This document shows, piece after piece, positions 6,195 to 13,284 of a stretch of DNA of 14,095 nt (position 1 is the stretch's first letter; each line of letters opens with the position of its first letter). Origin of the DNA: an archaeon. GTDB lineage: Archaea; Nanobdellota; Nanobdellia; Woesearchaeales; JAGVOV01. The position numbers were made by a program, and so were the translations under genes. The stretch covers positions 1 through 14,095 of the forward strand of contig JAGVOV010000035.1 of NCBI GenBank assembly GCA_020052545.1, read 5' to 3'. Below the pieces are notes generated by a model, which searched no databases, was not told where the DNA came from, and worked only from the letters and a program-made list of their open reading frames with translations.

Positions 6195-7117
6195 ATGTTC
6201 TTGTTACGGGCAGCCAAGGCTACCTTGGGATGATGGTCTCAAAGTCCATGGCAGATTCAGGACTTAATGTGAGGAGCCTCGGCCTTTCAATTCCGGGGAA
6301 AATCCCGAAAGGATACGAAAATATAGATTTCCGCGCCGGCGACATAACCTCGGAAGGGGACATGATGTCAGCATGCGATAAGATTGATGTCGTTATTCAT
6401 CTTGCGGCGATGGACAGGGAAGCGTGCTCAAAGAATCCTGAGATGGCCGCGAAAGTGAACGGCCTCGGGACAAAGAATGTGCTGAGCGCCTCAAAAGCGA
6501 GAAAAGTCAAGCTTCTCATATACATCTCTTCAATCCATGTTTATGGTAGCCCGTCAGGCATTGTCGATGAATCAACAGCCACGTCGCCAAAAGACGATTA
6601 CGCGGCTACAAAGCTCCTCGGTGAGAAATATTGCCTCATGGACTGGGAAGGCCTCAACACGGCCATCCTGAGGCTTTCCAATGTTTTTGGCCATTCAGAA
6701 TCTGGCAAGGGAAAGAATCTACTGGTCAACGATCTCTGCCTTCAGTGCTTCAGCAGCCGGAAGATGGTGTTGAAGACAAGCGGGCTGCAGAAAAGGAATT
6801 TTGTGTCGATAAACGATGTCATCGGAGCCATCAGGATAATCATGGATGCTCCGGATGAGAAGATCAATAGGAAAATTTTCAATGTCGGCGGGAGCGAGAC
6901 ATTGTCTGTCATAGATATCACAAGGAAAGTTGCGCAAGTCTATGAGAAAATGTATGATAAGAAGCCGGAAATCATCGTTTCGTCCCAAAGCCCGGCGCAT
7001 CACGATTTTGTCCTCAATTTTGACGCGATAAAGATGCTGGGATACAAGCCCGGGCAGAAGATTGATGGAGAGATAGAGAATATTTTCACAGCTATCGAAA
7101 AAGGTGGATATAGATGA
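6191..7117 (+). CDS. NAD(P)-dependent extended SDR, probable CDP-4-keto-6-deoxyhexose reductase
   Basis: 308-residue epimerase/dehydratase-type SDR. The nucleotide loop GSQGYLG is at 7-13, IHLAAMD follows the fourth strand, YISSIHVYG supplies the catalytic Ser region and YAATK the Tyr137/Lys141 pair. RLSNVFG and RNFVSINDVIGAI are typical of extended SDRs. Placed after rfbF, rfbG and the cupin, its likely job is to reduce the C4 ketone of the CDP-sugar, giving the finished donor; a 4-epimerase role cannot be excluded. The start is the ATG at 6191, which shares ATGA with the previous stop (6192-6194); AAGGA lies just upstream. An in-frame TTG at 6173 lies inside the preceding gene. The stop overlaps the next start in the same ATGA way, so expression is coupled. 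Confidence 0.8.
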   Translation: MNVLVTGSQGYLGMMVSKSMADSGLNVRSLGLSIPGKIPKGYENIDFRAGDITSEGDMMSACDKIDVVIHLAAMDREACSKNPEMAAKVNGLGTKNVLSASKARKVKLLIYISSIHVYGSPSGIVDESTATSPKDDYAATKLLGEKYCLMDWEGLNTAILRLSNVFGHSESGKGKNLLVNDLCLQCFSSRKMVLKTSGLQKRNFVSINDVIGAIRIIMDAPDEKINRKIFNVGGSETLSVIDITRKVAQVYEKMYDKKPEIIVSSQSPAHHDFVLNFDAIKMLGYKPGQKIDGEIENIFTAIEKGGYR

Positions 7118-7887
7118 CGCGGCTCATGGTATTTATCCCTGCATATAAGGCCGAGAATACAGTATGTTCGGTCATTGACAGGATCCCGAAAGATGTGCTG
7201 AAGAGATGCACCAAGATAGTGGTTTCAGACAACAGCAGTCCAGTTGACCCGACCAAGATGCTGCAGGATTACAGAAAAAAGAAAAAGCTTGCGAAGCTCA
7301 TCGTCGTGAGGCAGAAGAAGAACAGGCTCTACGGCGGGAATGAGAAATTCGGCTGCGATTATGCGGTGAAGCACGGTATGGATATAATAGTGATACTTCA
7401 CGCCGATGGCCAGTATCCCCCGGAAGAGATAGCAAACCTCATAAGGCCCATTGAGGAAGGGAAAGCAAACCTTGTTGCAGGCTCGAGATTCCTCGGGAAT
7501 CCGCTCAAGGGCGGTATGCCGAAATGGCGCTATCTTGGGAACATCCTTCTGACAAGATATGAGAACCTGACGACCGGACACAAGATGTCGGAATGGCATT
7601 CTGGCTTCAGGGCATATGACTGCAAGATTCTTAGGGAGATCCCATTCAGGAAATGCGTCGATGGCTATGAGTGGACTACAGATCTTCTGCTCCTGTTCAT
7701 AATAAATCACAGCAGGATCAGCGAGGTTAGCATACCTACGCATTATGGCGAGGAATCCACAAGCCCGTCGCTGAAGAGGACTTTCCTGTACTTCATCTTT
7801 TCATGCCAGATAGCCACACTATTCTTCCTTGACAGGATAGGTATTATGCGCATAGAGAAATATCATTTCAAAGGCGGCAGGCGCTAA
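7114..7887 (+). CDS. Glycosyltransferase family 2
   Basis: 257-residue inverting GT-A transferase resembling dolichyl-phosphate-sugar synthases and polysaccharide GT2 enzymes. MVFIPAYKAENTV opens the fold, VVSDNSS follows strand 2, and LHADGQYPPEE (Asp98) is the metal/nucleotide-binding motif. GSRFLGNPLKGGMPKWRY and SEWHSGFRAYD contain the acceptor loop. A hydrophobic stretch at about 222-240 could anchor it to the membrane, but there is no multi-span domain. It starts by ATGA overlap with the SDR, which suggests that it transfers the CDP-derived sugar or hands a sugar to a lipid carrier. The donor cannot be read from sequence. Its TAA stop (7885-7887) overlaps the stop of the convergent FkbM gene. 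Confidence 0.85.
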   Translation: MTRLMVFIPAYKAENTVCSVIDRIPKDVLKRCTKIVVSDNSSPVDPTKMLQDYRKKKKLAKLIVVRQKKNRLYGGNEKFGCDYAVKHGMDIIVILHADGQYPPEEIANLIRPIEEGKANLVAGSRFLGNPLKGGMPKWRYLGNILLTRYENLTTGHKMSEWHSGFRAYDCKILREIPFRKCVDGYEWTTDLLLLFIINHSRISEVSIPTHYGEESTSPSLKRTFLYFIFSCQIATLFFLDRIGIMRIEKYHFKGGRR

Positions 7888-8705
7888 GGCTTCATGCGAT
7901 CTGCGTAAATTATCCCCTGATAATACACGACTTCTTTCACGTCAACCTTGAATCCGTTGCTCGAAAGATAGGCAGCAAGCTTTTCCTTGCTATGTTTGCT
8001 TTTGAGCCCGAAATGCTCTGGCACATGGTATTCCATGATTATCCTGTCTATCTTGCTGAGCAGCTTCCTCGATGAGAATAGGATGCCATATTCAGATCCT
8101 TCACAGTCAAGTTTCAGGACATTGCACCTCTTTATCCTGTTCTCCTTGAAGATCCTGTCTAATGTTGTCGCTTTGACGCTCGTCTCCCTATTATACTTAT
8201 GGTGCAAAGAGTTTTCCGCATAATTTATGTCGCTCACATAGAATTTGCATTCGCCGACATGCTTATCAACCGCCTTGTTGAAAAGATATATATTCTTAAT
8301 CTTGCCGACATTCTTTTTCAATGTCAGGAAAGTGCTCGGAAAAGGCTCAAAAGAATATACCTTCCCCTTCTTCGCCAGCCTCGAGGCGTAGATGGAAAAG
8401 CTGCCTATGTGCGCGCCAATGTCAATGATAACATCGTCCTTGCCGATTCTGCATCTGCCGTACTGCTCATGGTAAATTGTCTCGAAGACCATGCCGACAT
8501 CAGTTATCTTCGTGGGCAGAGTATCGGTCCTGATGTTGAACTTCAGGCTGTCGATGCTTATGACTTTCCTGCTGTTGGTCAGCCAGAACGATAGCCAGAA
8601 AGCCGGGCCGAAAGTCATAAGGGTGCTGAACAGGAGGTCGGACACAAAATGGGCCCTATGCAGCTGTTTTGCCAGGTACCAATATGCCTCCTTTATGGGC
8701 ATCAT
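7884..8705 (-). CDS. FkbM-family SAM-dependent methyltransferase
   Basis: Probably O-methylates a sugar of the surface glycan. In the 273-residue reading, motif I is VIIDIGAHIGSFSIYASR (92-109), the acidic end of strand 2 is YSFEPFP (117-123), and LKLDCEGSEY (197-206) is the FkbM hallmark. The N-terminal 20-45 region is hydrophobic and ends in WLSFWL, possibly a membrane-contacting helix. Two adjacent ATGs exist (8705 and 8702). GGGAGGA lies two bases before the first and five before the second, so 8702 may be the one used. It is transcribed against the flanking operons. Its TAG stop (7884-7886) lies inside the stop of the convergent GT2 gene, leaving no intergenic space for either terminator. 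Confidence 0.88.
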   Translation of the reverse strand: MMPIKEAYWYLAKQLHRAHFVSDLLFSTLMTFGPAFWLSFWLTNSRKVISIDSLKFNIRTDTLPTKITDVGMVFETIYHEQYGRCRIGKDDVIIDIGAHIGSFSIYASRLAKKGKVYSFEPFPSTFLTLKKNVGKIKNIYLFNKAVDKHVGECKFYVSDINYAENSLHHKYNRETSVKATTLDRIFKENRIKRCNVLKLDCEGSEYGILFSSRKLLSKIDRIIMEYHVPEHFGLKSKHSKEKLAAYLSSNGFKVDVKEVVYYQGIIYADRMKP

Positions 8706-8752
8706 GTCCTCCCTAAAAATCTAAATTCCATCATATCGCGCGGGAAGCCACG

Positions 8753-8763
8753 GTTTATAAAGT
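8753..8763 (-). promoter_or_regulatory. TATA box of the FkbM methyltransferase gene
   Basis: The minus strand reads ACTTTATAAAC, centred 53-56 bases before the two candidate ATGs. The leader would hold the GGGAGGA binding site. The FkbM gene therefore may be transcribed on its own even though the membrane glycosyltransferase gene lies upstream on the same strand, 85 bases away. Confidence 0.55.
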
Positions 8764-8790
8764 TTGTGCAAGCCTACGCTCAGGTAAGAA

Positions 8791-10287
8791 TCATGGCAGC
8801 ACAATCTTGCTGCAGTCGCCTATCTTATAGACGCTTATGCTGTAATCCCCTTTGTTGTAGATGAAATTGCCTGTGTTGATCGACTTTGTGCCGAGCAGCT
8901 CAACGCCATTCTGCCGCCTGAAATCTTCAGCCTTGGCCAGCTTCCTGGTTCCGGCCTCGACAAAATAGCATTCCTCCCATCTTCTCGCCACCTTGGTGAA
9001 ATTAAAATAGCGGTCAGTGCTCTGGATCCTGTCGGTCATGATGATGTCCCTCTCACCAAAGCTTGAATGGAAGATGTTTTTTCCTTCATCTGCAAGGATT
9101 ATGTTGGCGTTTGCAGGCGTGCTGCTGTACATGAATCTGCTCATCTCAAAGTCCGCCTTTGAGTTAGTGTAATGGGTGTATGACATCAGGCTTCCAAAGA
9201 TGAAGAAAAATAAGACCAGGACAATGAAAACGGCGTTCCAGATCTTCTCGCTGGCCTTAAACTTATTCTTCATGTATCCAAGTTCATTTGAATACACGAT
9301 GAGAAGCATAGGGAAGATGACAAGCATATATCTTAGCCCCGTGACCCAGCCGGAAAAATCGAACCTGAGGCTTGGGCCTATTGTTATCGAATAAAACAGC
9401 ATCATGAGCCATATGCTGGCTTTGAACTGCTTCATCTCATTCGGATTTTTGCCTGAGAAGCTGTAGAAAAGCGCAACGGCGCAGAGAGGCAGGAGCAGTG
9501 AGAACCATATAAGATAAGTGAACAGCCTGCCGAATATATGGGTGATATTGAGGTCGAAAGGATTTATAATATAGGAATAGCCAAGCTTGAAGATGGATCC
9601 GAAGATATGGTTGTTGTAATAGAGGATGAAGCAAAGGACAAGGAGAAAAGGAAGCGCAAAAAGCGCCCTATTTGTTTTAAATCCGCGCCATGACCTGTTT
9701 TTTAGTACAATATATGATTGGTAAATGAAAAGCGGCAGCAGCAAGATCACATTCTGGTATCTGACAAGCACAAGAGCGGCGAAGAATATGCTGGAAGCGA
9801 CAATGTCCTTTCTTCTGAGCTTCAGGAAGCTCTCTTTTGTGAAGAAATATGCTCCTGCGGTGAAAAGGAACATAGAGAGGAAATCAGAGAAGATGTAGTG
9901 TGAGAATATCATGGTGAACGGATTGAAAAGGTAAAGTAGAGAGTATTTGTCATTGATCTTATATCTTCTCATCAGGAGCACGACAAACAGGAAAGTGAGC
10001 ATATGCAGGAGAGGGCCAGTCAGGAACTGGAATCTAAATCCAAATAGCAAAAAAGGCGCTAAAAATATAGCGTTTCCAGGAGAGTATTGGGAAACTGAAT
10101 ATTTTCCATCTATTACAATAAAATTGCCGGTGTCGTTTAAGTTGCTGTTCCTCAGCCTTAGATGGAGCATATCCTGGGCCTGCTGCGAATACATCTGCTC
10201 ATCATTGACAAGGAATATGCTTGGATAAAAGATAAGATATACCAAGAGATAGGCCAAACCGAGCAAAATAAGAGTCCTGTTTTTCAT
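8791..10287 (-). CDS. Polytopic membrane protein, GT-C-type glycosyltransferase
   Basis: 498 residues. A first membrane helix (6-26) is followed by an outside loop with NDEQMY (Asp29-Glu30) and QYSPGNAIFLAPF (67-79). This is the arrangement of PMT/ArnT-like GT-C enzymes, whose acidic residues in loop 1 are catalytic and which use lipid-linked sugar donors. Further hydrophobic segments lie near 72-84, 92-106, 117-127, 135-150, 162-175, 179-195, 208-223, 252-278, 292-303, 316-333 and 350-369. From about 374 to 498 there is a soluble C-terminal domain of mixed alpha/beta character. It may add a lipid-carried sugar, for example one charged by the GT2 protein, to the glycan or a protein on the outer face. 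Family membership rests on topology and loop motifs only. It has no obvious strong ribosome binding site. Confidence 0.7.
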   Translation of the reverse strand: MKNRTLILLGLAYLLVYLIFYPSIFLVNDEQMYSQQAQDMLHLRLRNSNLNDTGNFIVIDGKYSVSQYSPGNAIFLAPFLLFGFRFQFLTGPLLHMLTFLFVVLLMRRYKINDKYSLLYLFNPFTMIFSHYIFSDFLSMFLFTAGAYFFTKESFLKLRRKDIVASSIFFAALVLVRYQNVILLLPLFIYQSYIVLKNRSWRGFKTNRALFALPFLLVLCFILYYNNHIFGSIFKLGYSYIINPFDLNITHIFGRLFTYLIWFSLLLPLCAVALFYSFSGKNPNEMKQFKASIWLMMLFYSITIGPSLRFDFSGWVTGLRYMLVIFPMLLIVYSNELGYMKNKFKASEKIWNAVFIVLVLFFFIFGSLMSYTHYTNSKADFEMSRFMYSSTPANANIILADEGKNIFHSSFGERDIIMTDRIQSTDRYFNFTKVARRWEECYFVEAGTRKLAKAEDFRRQNGVELLGTKSINTGNFIYNKGDYSISVYKIGDCSKIVLP

Positions 10288-10308
10288 TTTGCCCAGGTCA
10301 GATTTGCA

Positions 10309-10370
10309 TCTTTAATAAATTAATCTTTCTTGATAGGTCAATGAACTTTATATTCAAAAGATTTATAAAC
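10309..10370. promoter_or_regulatory. Divergent promoter region between the GT-C gene and the rhamnose operon
   Basis: The 112-base gap holds several TATA-like elements. Rightward there are CTTTATATTC (10346-10355), 50 bases before the ATG at 10400, and the stronger GATTTATAAAC (10360-10370). Leftward, the minus-strand AATTTATTAAAG (about 10310-10321) would start transcription almost at the GT-C start codon. The element at 10346 also reads as a TATA box (GAATATAAAG) on the minus strand, so both genes may share one control region. Confidence 0.5.
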
Positions 10371-10399
10371 ATATTGGGATAATCAGGATGGGGTTGATT

Positions 10400-10858
10400 A
10401 TGGAAATACAGGGAGTAAAAATCAAGAAATTGGTCAAGCACTGCGACGACCGCGGCTTCTTTGCAGAGATTCTGAGAGATGATGACAAGCTGCTGAAAAG
10501 GTTCGGGCAGACCTCTTATACTGAGACCCATCCTGGGGTCATAAAGGCTTTCCATTACCACAAGAAGCAGGACGACCTATGGTTTGTGGCTTCAGGCATG
10601 GCACAAGTTGTGCTTCATGACTTAAGGGCAAAATCAAAGACATATGGCATGACACAGGTGATATATGCAGGCAGTGATAACCCCTGCTTGATAACGATAC
10701 CAAAAGGCGTGGCTCATGGCTATAAGGTTCTTGGCCACAAGCCGGTGTGCCTCTTTTACCACACGACCATGAGCTACAAGGCCAAGGACCCTGACGAATA
10801 CAGGATTCCGTATAATTCCAAGGAAATAAACTTCGATTGGAGCATAAAACACAGATGA
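10400..10858 (+). CDS. rfbC: dTDP-4-dehydrorhamnose 3,5-epimerase, short form
   Basis: Third step of dTDP-L-rhamnose synthesis, acting on dTDP-4-keto-6-deoxyglucose. 152-residue cupin with DDRGFFAEILR (16-26, as in the RmlC signature D-x-R-G-F-F-x-E), PGVIKAFHYHKKQ (45-57) with the expected catalytic His52, IPKGVAHGYKVL (100-111) with His106, and TTMSYKAKDPDEYRIPYN (122-139) with the expected Tyr126. Classical RmlC is about 180 residues, so loops or the C-terminus are shortened. I prefer ATG 10400, which starts directly at MEIQGVKIKKL. An in-frame ATG at 10388 adds MGLI and cannot be excluded, since it sits about 23 bases from the strong TATA box. The context (rfbB, rfbD and rfbA follow immediately) settles the role. 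It overlaps rfbB by ATGA. Confidence 0.87.
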   Translation: MEIQGVKIKKLVKHCDDRGFFAEILRDDDKLLKRFGQTSYTETHPGVIKAFHYHKKQDDLWFVASGMAQVVLHDLRAKSKTYGMTQVIYAGSDNPCLITIPKGVAHGYKVLGHKPVCLFYHTTMSYKAKDPDEYRIPYNSKEINFDWSIKHR

Positions 10859-11838
10859 AATCTATCCTTGTCACAGGCGGCTCTGGATTCATGGGGTCTT
10901 CTTTTGTCAGATACATACTGGATAAATATGATTGCAAAGTGGCCAACCTTGATATATTGACATATGCGGGGAACAAAGAGAACCTGAGAAGTGTCGAGAG
11001 AAACAGGAACTACAAATTCTACAAAGGCGATATCTGCGACACAAAACTAGTCAGCAGGATTGTGGAGAAGGACAAGACTGACACCATAGTCCATTTTGCC
11101 GCGGAAAGCCATGTGGACAGGAGCATCGATAACTCATCTGTCTTCATCAGGACAAACGTGCAGGGGACTCATTCGCTGCTTGAGGTGGCGAGGAAGCACC
11201 GGCTGAGGTTCCATCATATATCCACAGACGAGGTTTTCGGAGCACTCGGCAGCAAGGGAAAATTCAATGAAAAAACGCCTTACGACCCAAGAAGCCCATA
11301 TTCCGCATCCAAGGCTGCTTCAGACCATCTTGTGAGGGCATATTTTCATACTCATAATGTCGCTGCCACAATCAGCAACAGCTCGAACAATTATGGACAT
11401 TATCAGTATCCGGAAAAATTAATCCCTCTTGCCGTGACAAACCTCATTGAAGGAAAAAAAATCCCGATATACGGAAGAGGCCTCAATGTCAGGGATTGGC
11501 TGTATGTAGAAGACCACAGTATGGCAATAGACACCATACTGAACAAAGGGAAAATTGGTGAGACATATTGCCTCGGCGGGAACTCTGAGAGAAGGAACAT
11601 AGATATAGCAAGAGCGATATTGAAAGAATTTGGTCTTGGCGATGACCAGATAAATTATGTGGCTGACAGGCCTGGGCACGATTTCAGGTATTCAATAGAT
11701 TTCTCAAAGATAAGGAAAGAGCTTGGCTGGAAGCCTGAGAAGATATTTGAGCAGGGTTTGAGGCGGACAGTAAGATGGTACAGGGAAAACAGGCAATGGT
11801 GGGGAAAGCTGAAACATGATAATTTTACTAGGAAATAA
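10855..11838 (+). CDS. rfbB: dTDP-glucose 4,6-dehydratase
   Basis: Second step of the rhamnose pathway: NAD-bound extended SDR giving dTDP-4-keto-6-deoxyglucose. GGSGFMG (8-14) is the nucleotide loop. NLDILTYAGNKENL (31-44), HFAAESHVDRSI (80-91), STDEVFG (123-129, with Thr124, Asp125 and Glu126) and YSASKA (149-154, Tyr149 and Lys153) are all hallmarks of RmlB. SNNYGHYQYPEKLIPL (177-192), GLNVRDWLYVEDH (209-221) and DRPGHDFRYSID (271-282) follow. Instead of the usual T-R-C-S-N-N-Y-G the protein has ISNSSNNYG. The length of 327 is a little below the usual 340-360. The start shares ATGA with the rfbC stop; a TTG further upstream in the same frame lies inside rfbC. It overlaps rfbD by 23 bases. 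Confidence 0.95.
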   Translation: MKSILVTGGSGFMGSSFVRYILDKYDCKVANLDILTYAGNKENLRSVERNRNYKFYKGDICDTKLVSRIVEKDKTDTIVHFAAESHVDRSIDNSSVFIRTNVQGTHSLLEVARKHRLRFHHISTDEVFGALGSKGKFNEKTPYDPRSPYSASKAASDHLVRAYFHTHNVAATISNSSNNYGHYQYPEKLIPLAVTNLIEGKKIPIYGRGLNVRDWLYVEDHSMAIDTILNKGKIGETYCLGGNSERRNIDIARAILKEFGLGDDQINYVADRPGHDFRYSIDFSKIRKELGWKPEKIFEQGLRRTVRWYRENRQWWGKLKHDNFTRK

Positions 11839-12583
11839 AGGCATGCTTGCCCATCAGCTCAGGAACTTCTTCAGTTTCGATCTTGAATTTGACAAGGATA
11901 GTCTTGACATAGCAGATGCCGAGGCGGTGAAAGAGGCTTTCAGCAGGATAAAACCTACAATCGTGATTAATGCCGCCGGCTACACGAATGTGGACGGCGC
12001 TGAAGACAACAAGGAAGCTGCGCTCACGGCCAATTATGCCGGTGTCAGGAATATCGTGGACAACCTGGGCGATGCGATATTGGTGCATTATAGCACAGAC
12101 TATGTATTTGACGGAAGCAAAAAAGAGGGTTATGATGAGGGCGACATCCAAAATCCGATAAACTATTACGGCTTTTCCAAAGCGGAAGGGGAAAGGTACA
12201 TAATCAAAAACTGCAAAAAATACTATTTAATAAGGACTTCATGGCTGTTCGGCGAGAACGGAAAGAATTTTGTTGATACTATTAATGGCCTGAAAAGCCA
12301 CCCAAAAGTTGTCAATGACCAGTTTGGCAGGCCCACTTACACAAAAGACCTGGCTATGGCGACCAAAGCTTTGATGGCAGAGCCATTTGGAATTTATCAT
12401 ATCACCAATTCTGGCTCCTGCACCTGGTTTGATTTTGCCAAAGCCATCAGGGAGGATGCGATGCCATGCTCTTCTGAGGAATATCCACAGAAGGCAAAGA
12501 GGCCTAAGTATTCAATCCTTAACAACAACAAAACGAAAGAATTAAGAAGTTGGCAGGAAGCCTTGAAAGAGTTCATGCGATGA
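11816..12583 (+). CDS. rfbD: dTDP-4-dehydrorhamnose reductase
   Basis: Last step of dTDP-L-rhamnose synthesis. It reduces the C4 ketone after epimerisation. 255 residues; bacterial RmlD is nearer 290-300, so this is a compact version. Family marks are INAAGYTNVDGAEDN (51-65), HYSTDYVFDG (91-100), INYYGFSKAEGE (115-126, Tyr118 and Lys122), IRTSWLFG (139-146) and GRPTYTKDLA (171-180). The N-terminal nucleotide loop reads GNKGMLA (6-12), with Ala replacing the third Gly of GxxGxxG. Start: the ATG at 11816 lies inside the rfbB end, with GGGGAAAGCTGAAAC upstream; no later Met precedes the Rossmann strand. The stop overlaps the rfbA start as ATGA. Confidence 0.92.
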   Translation: MIILLGNKGMLAHQLRNFFSFDLEFDKDSLDIADAEAVKEAFSRIKPTIVINAAGYTNVDGAEDNKEAALTANYAGVRNIVDNLGDAILVHYSTDYVFDGSKKEGYDEGDIQNPINYYGFSKAEGERYIIKNCKKYYLIRTSWLFGENGKNFVDTINGLKSHPKVVNDQFGRPTYTKDLAMATKALMAEPFGIYHITNSGSCTWFDFAKAIREDAMPCSSEEYPQKAKRPKYSILNNNKTKELRSWQEALKEFMR

Positions 12584-13281
12584 AAGGAATCATATTGGCT
12601 GGAGGCACGGGTAGCAGGCTTGATCCATGCACTCGTGTGACCAATAAGCATCTTCTTCCTGTGTATGACAAGCCGATGATTCTCTATCCGCTGCAGACAC
12701 TGATCAATGCCGGAATAAAAGAGGTAATGATAGTCTCCGGAAAAGGCCATGCTGGGCACTTTCTTGAGCTGCTTGGCTCAGGGAAAGATTACGGGATAAA
12801 GCTGAGCTATGCCGTGCAGGAAAAAGCTGGGGGAATAGCCGAGGCTCTTGGCCTTTGCGAGGATTTCGCAGACAATGAGAATGTGGTGGTGATACTCGGC
12901 GACAACATATTCCAGGACCATTTTGATTTCTCTGGCTTCAGGAAGGGCGCAAGGATACACCTGAAAAAAGTGGAGGATCCTGAAAGATTTGGGGTCGCAG
13001 AGCTCAAGGCCGATAAGGTGGTCAAGATCGAGGAGAAGCCGAAGAAGCCGAAGACCAATTATGCTGTCACGGGCCTATACCTCTATGATGCGCAGGTATT
13101 TGACAGGATAAAGAGGCTGAAGCCTTCAGGCAGAGGGGAGCTTGAGATCACAGATGTGAACAATTCATATGTGAATGCGAATTCTATGGATGCGCAATTT
13201 GTCAAAGGCTACTGGACAGATGCAGGCACTTTTGAGAGCCTCTTCAAGGCAGCAGAGCTTGTGAAGAAAACCAGGAAGTAG
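12580..13281 (+). CDS. rfbA: Glucose-1-phosphate thymidylyltransferase, short form
   Basis: First step of the pathway: dTTP and glucose-1-phosphate to dTDP-glucose. MKGIILAGGTGSRL (1-14) is the nucleotidyltransferase loop, then TNKHLLPVYDKPMI (21-34) with the conserved Lys, VILGDNIF (104-111) with the metal-binding Asp108, RFGVAEL (136-142), IEEKPKKPKT (150-159) and GYWTDAGTFESL (210-221). At 233 residues it stops right after that last motif. Classical RmlA (about 290 residues) continues with a helical C-terminal region that helps form the regulatory site. GIAEALGL replaces the usual GLAQAF. The short SpsI/archaeal-type subgroup fits best. Placement next to rfbCBD supports dTDP-glucose rather than another NDP-sugar. 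It shares ATGA with the rfbD stop, and the next gene starts three bases after its stop. Confidence 0.88.
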   Translation: MKGIILAGGTGSRLDPCTRVTNKHLLPVYDKPMILYPLQTLINAGIKEVMIVSGKGHAGHFLELLGSGKDYGIKLSYAVQEKAGGIAEALGLCEDFADNENVVVILGDNIFQDHFDFSGFRKGARIHLKKVEDPERFGVAELKADKVVKIEEKPKKPKTNYAVTGLYLYDAQVFDRIKRLKPSGRGELEITDVNNSYVNANSMDAQFVKGYWTDAGTFESLFKAAELVKKTRK

Positions 13282-13284
13282 TCT

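Noticed and set aside
12550..12579. Extended TTG start for rfbA (and similar TTG extensions at 5760, 6173 and 10837)
   Set aside because: In each case an ATG overlapping or near the preceding stop gives the family's normal N-terminus.
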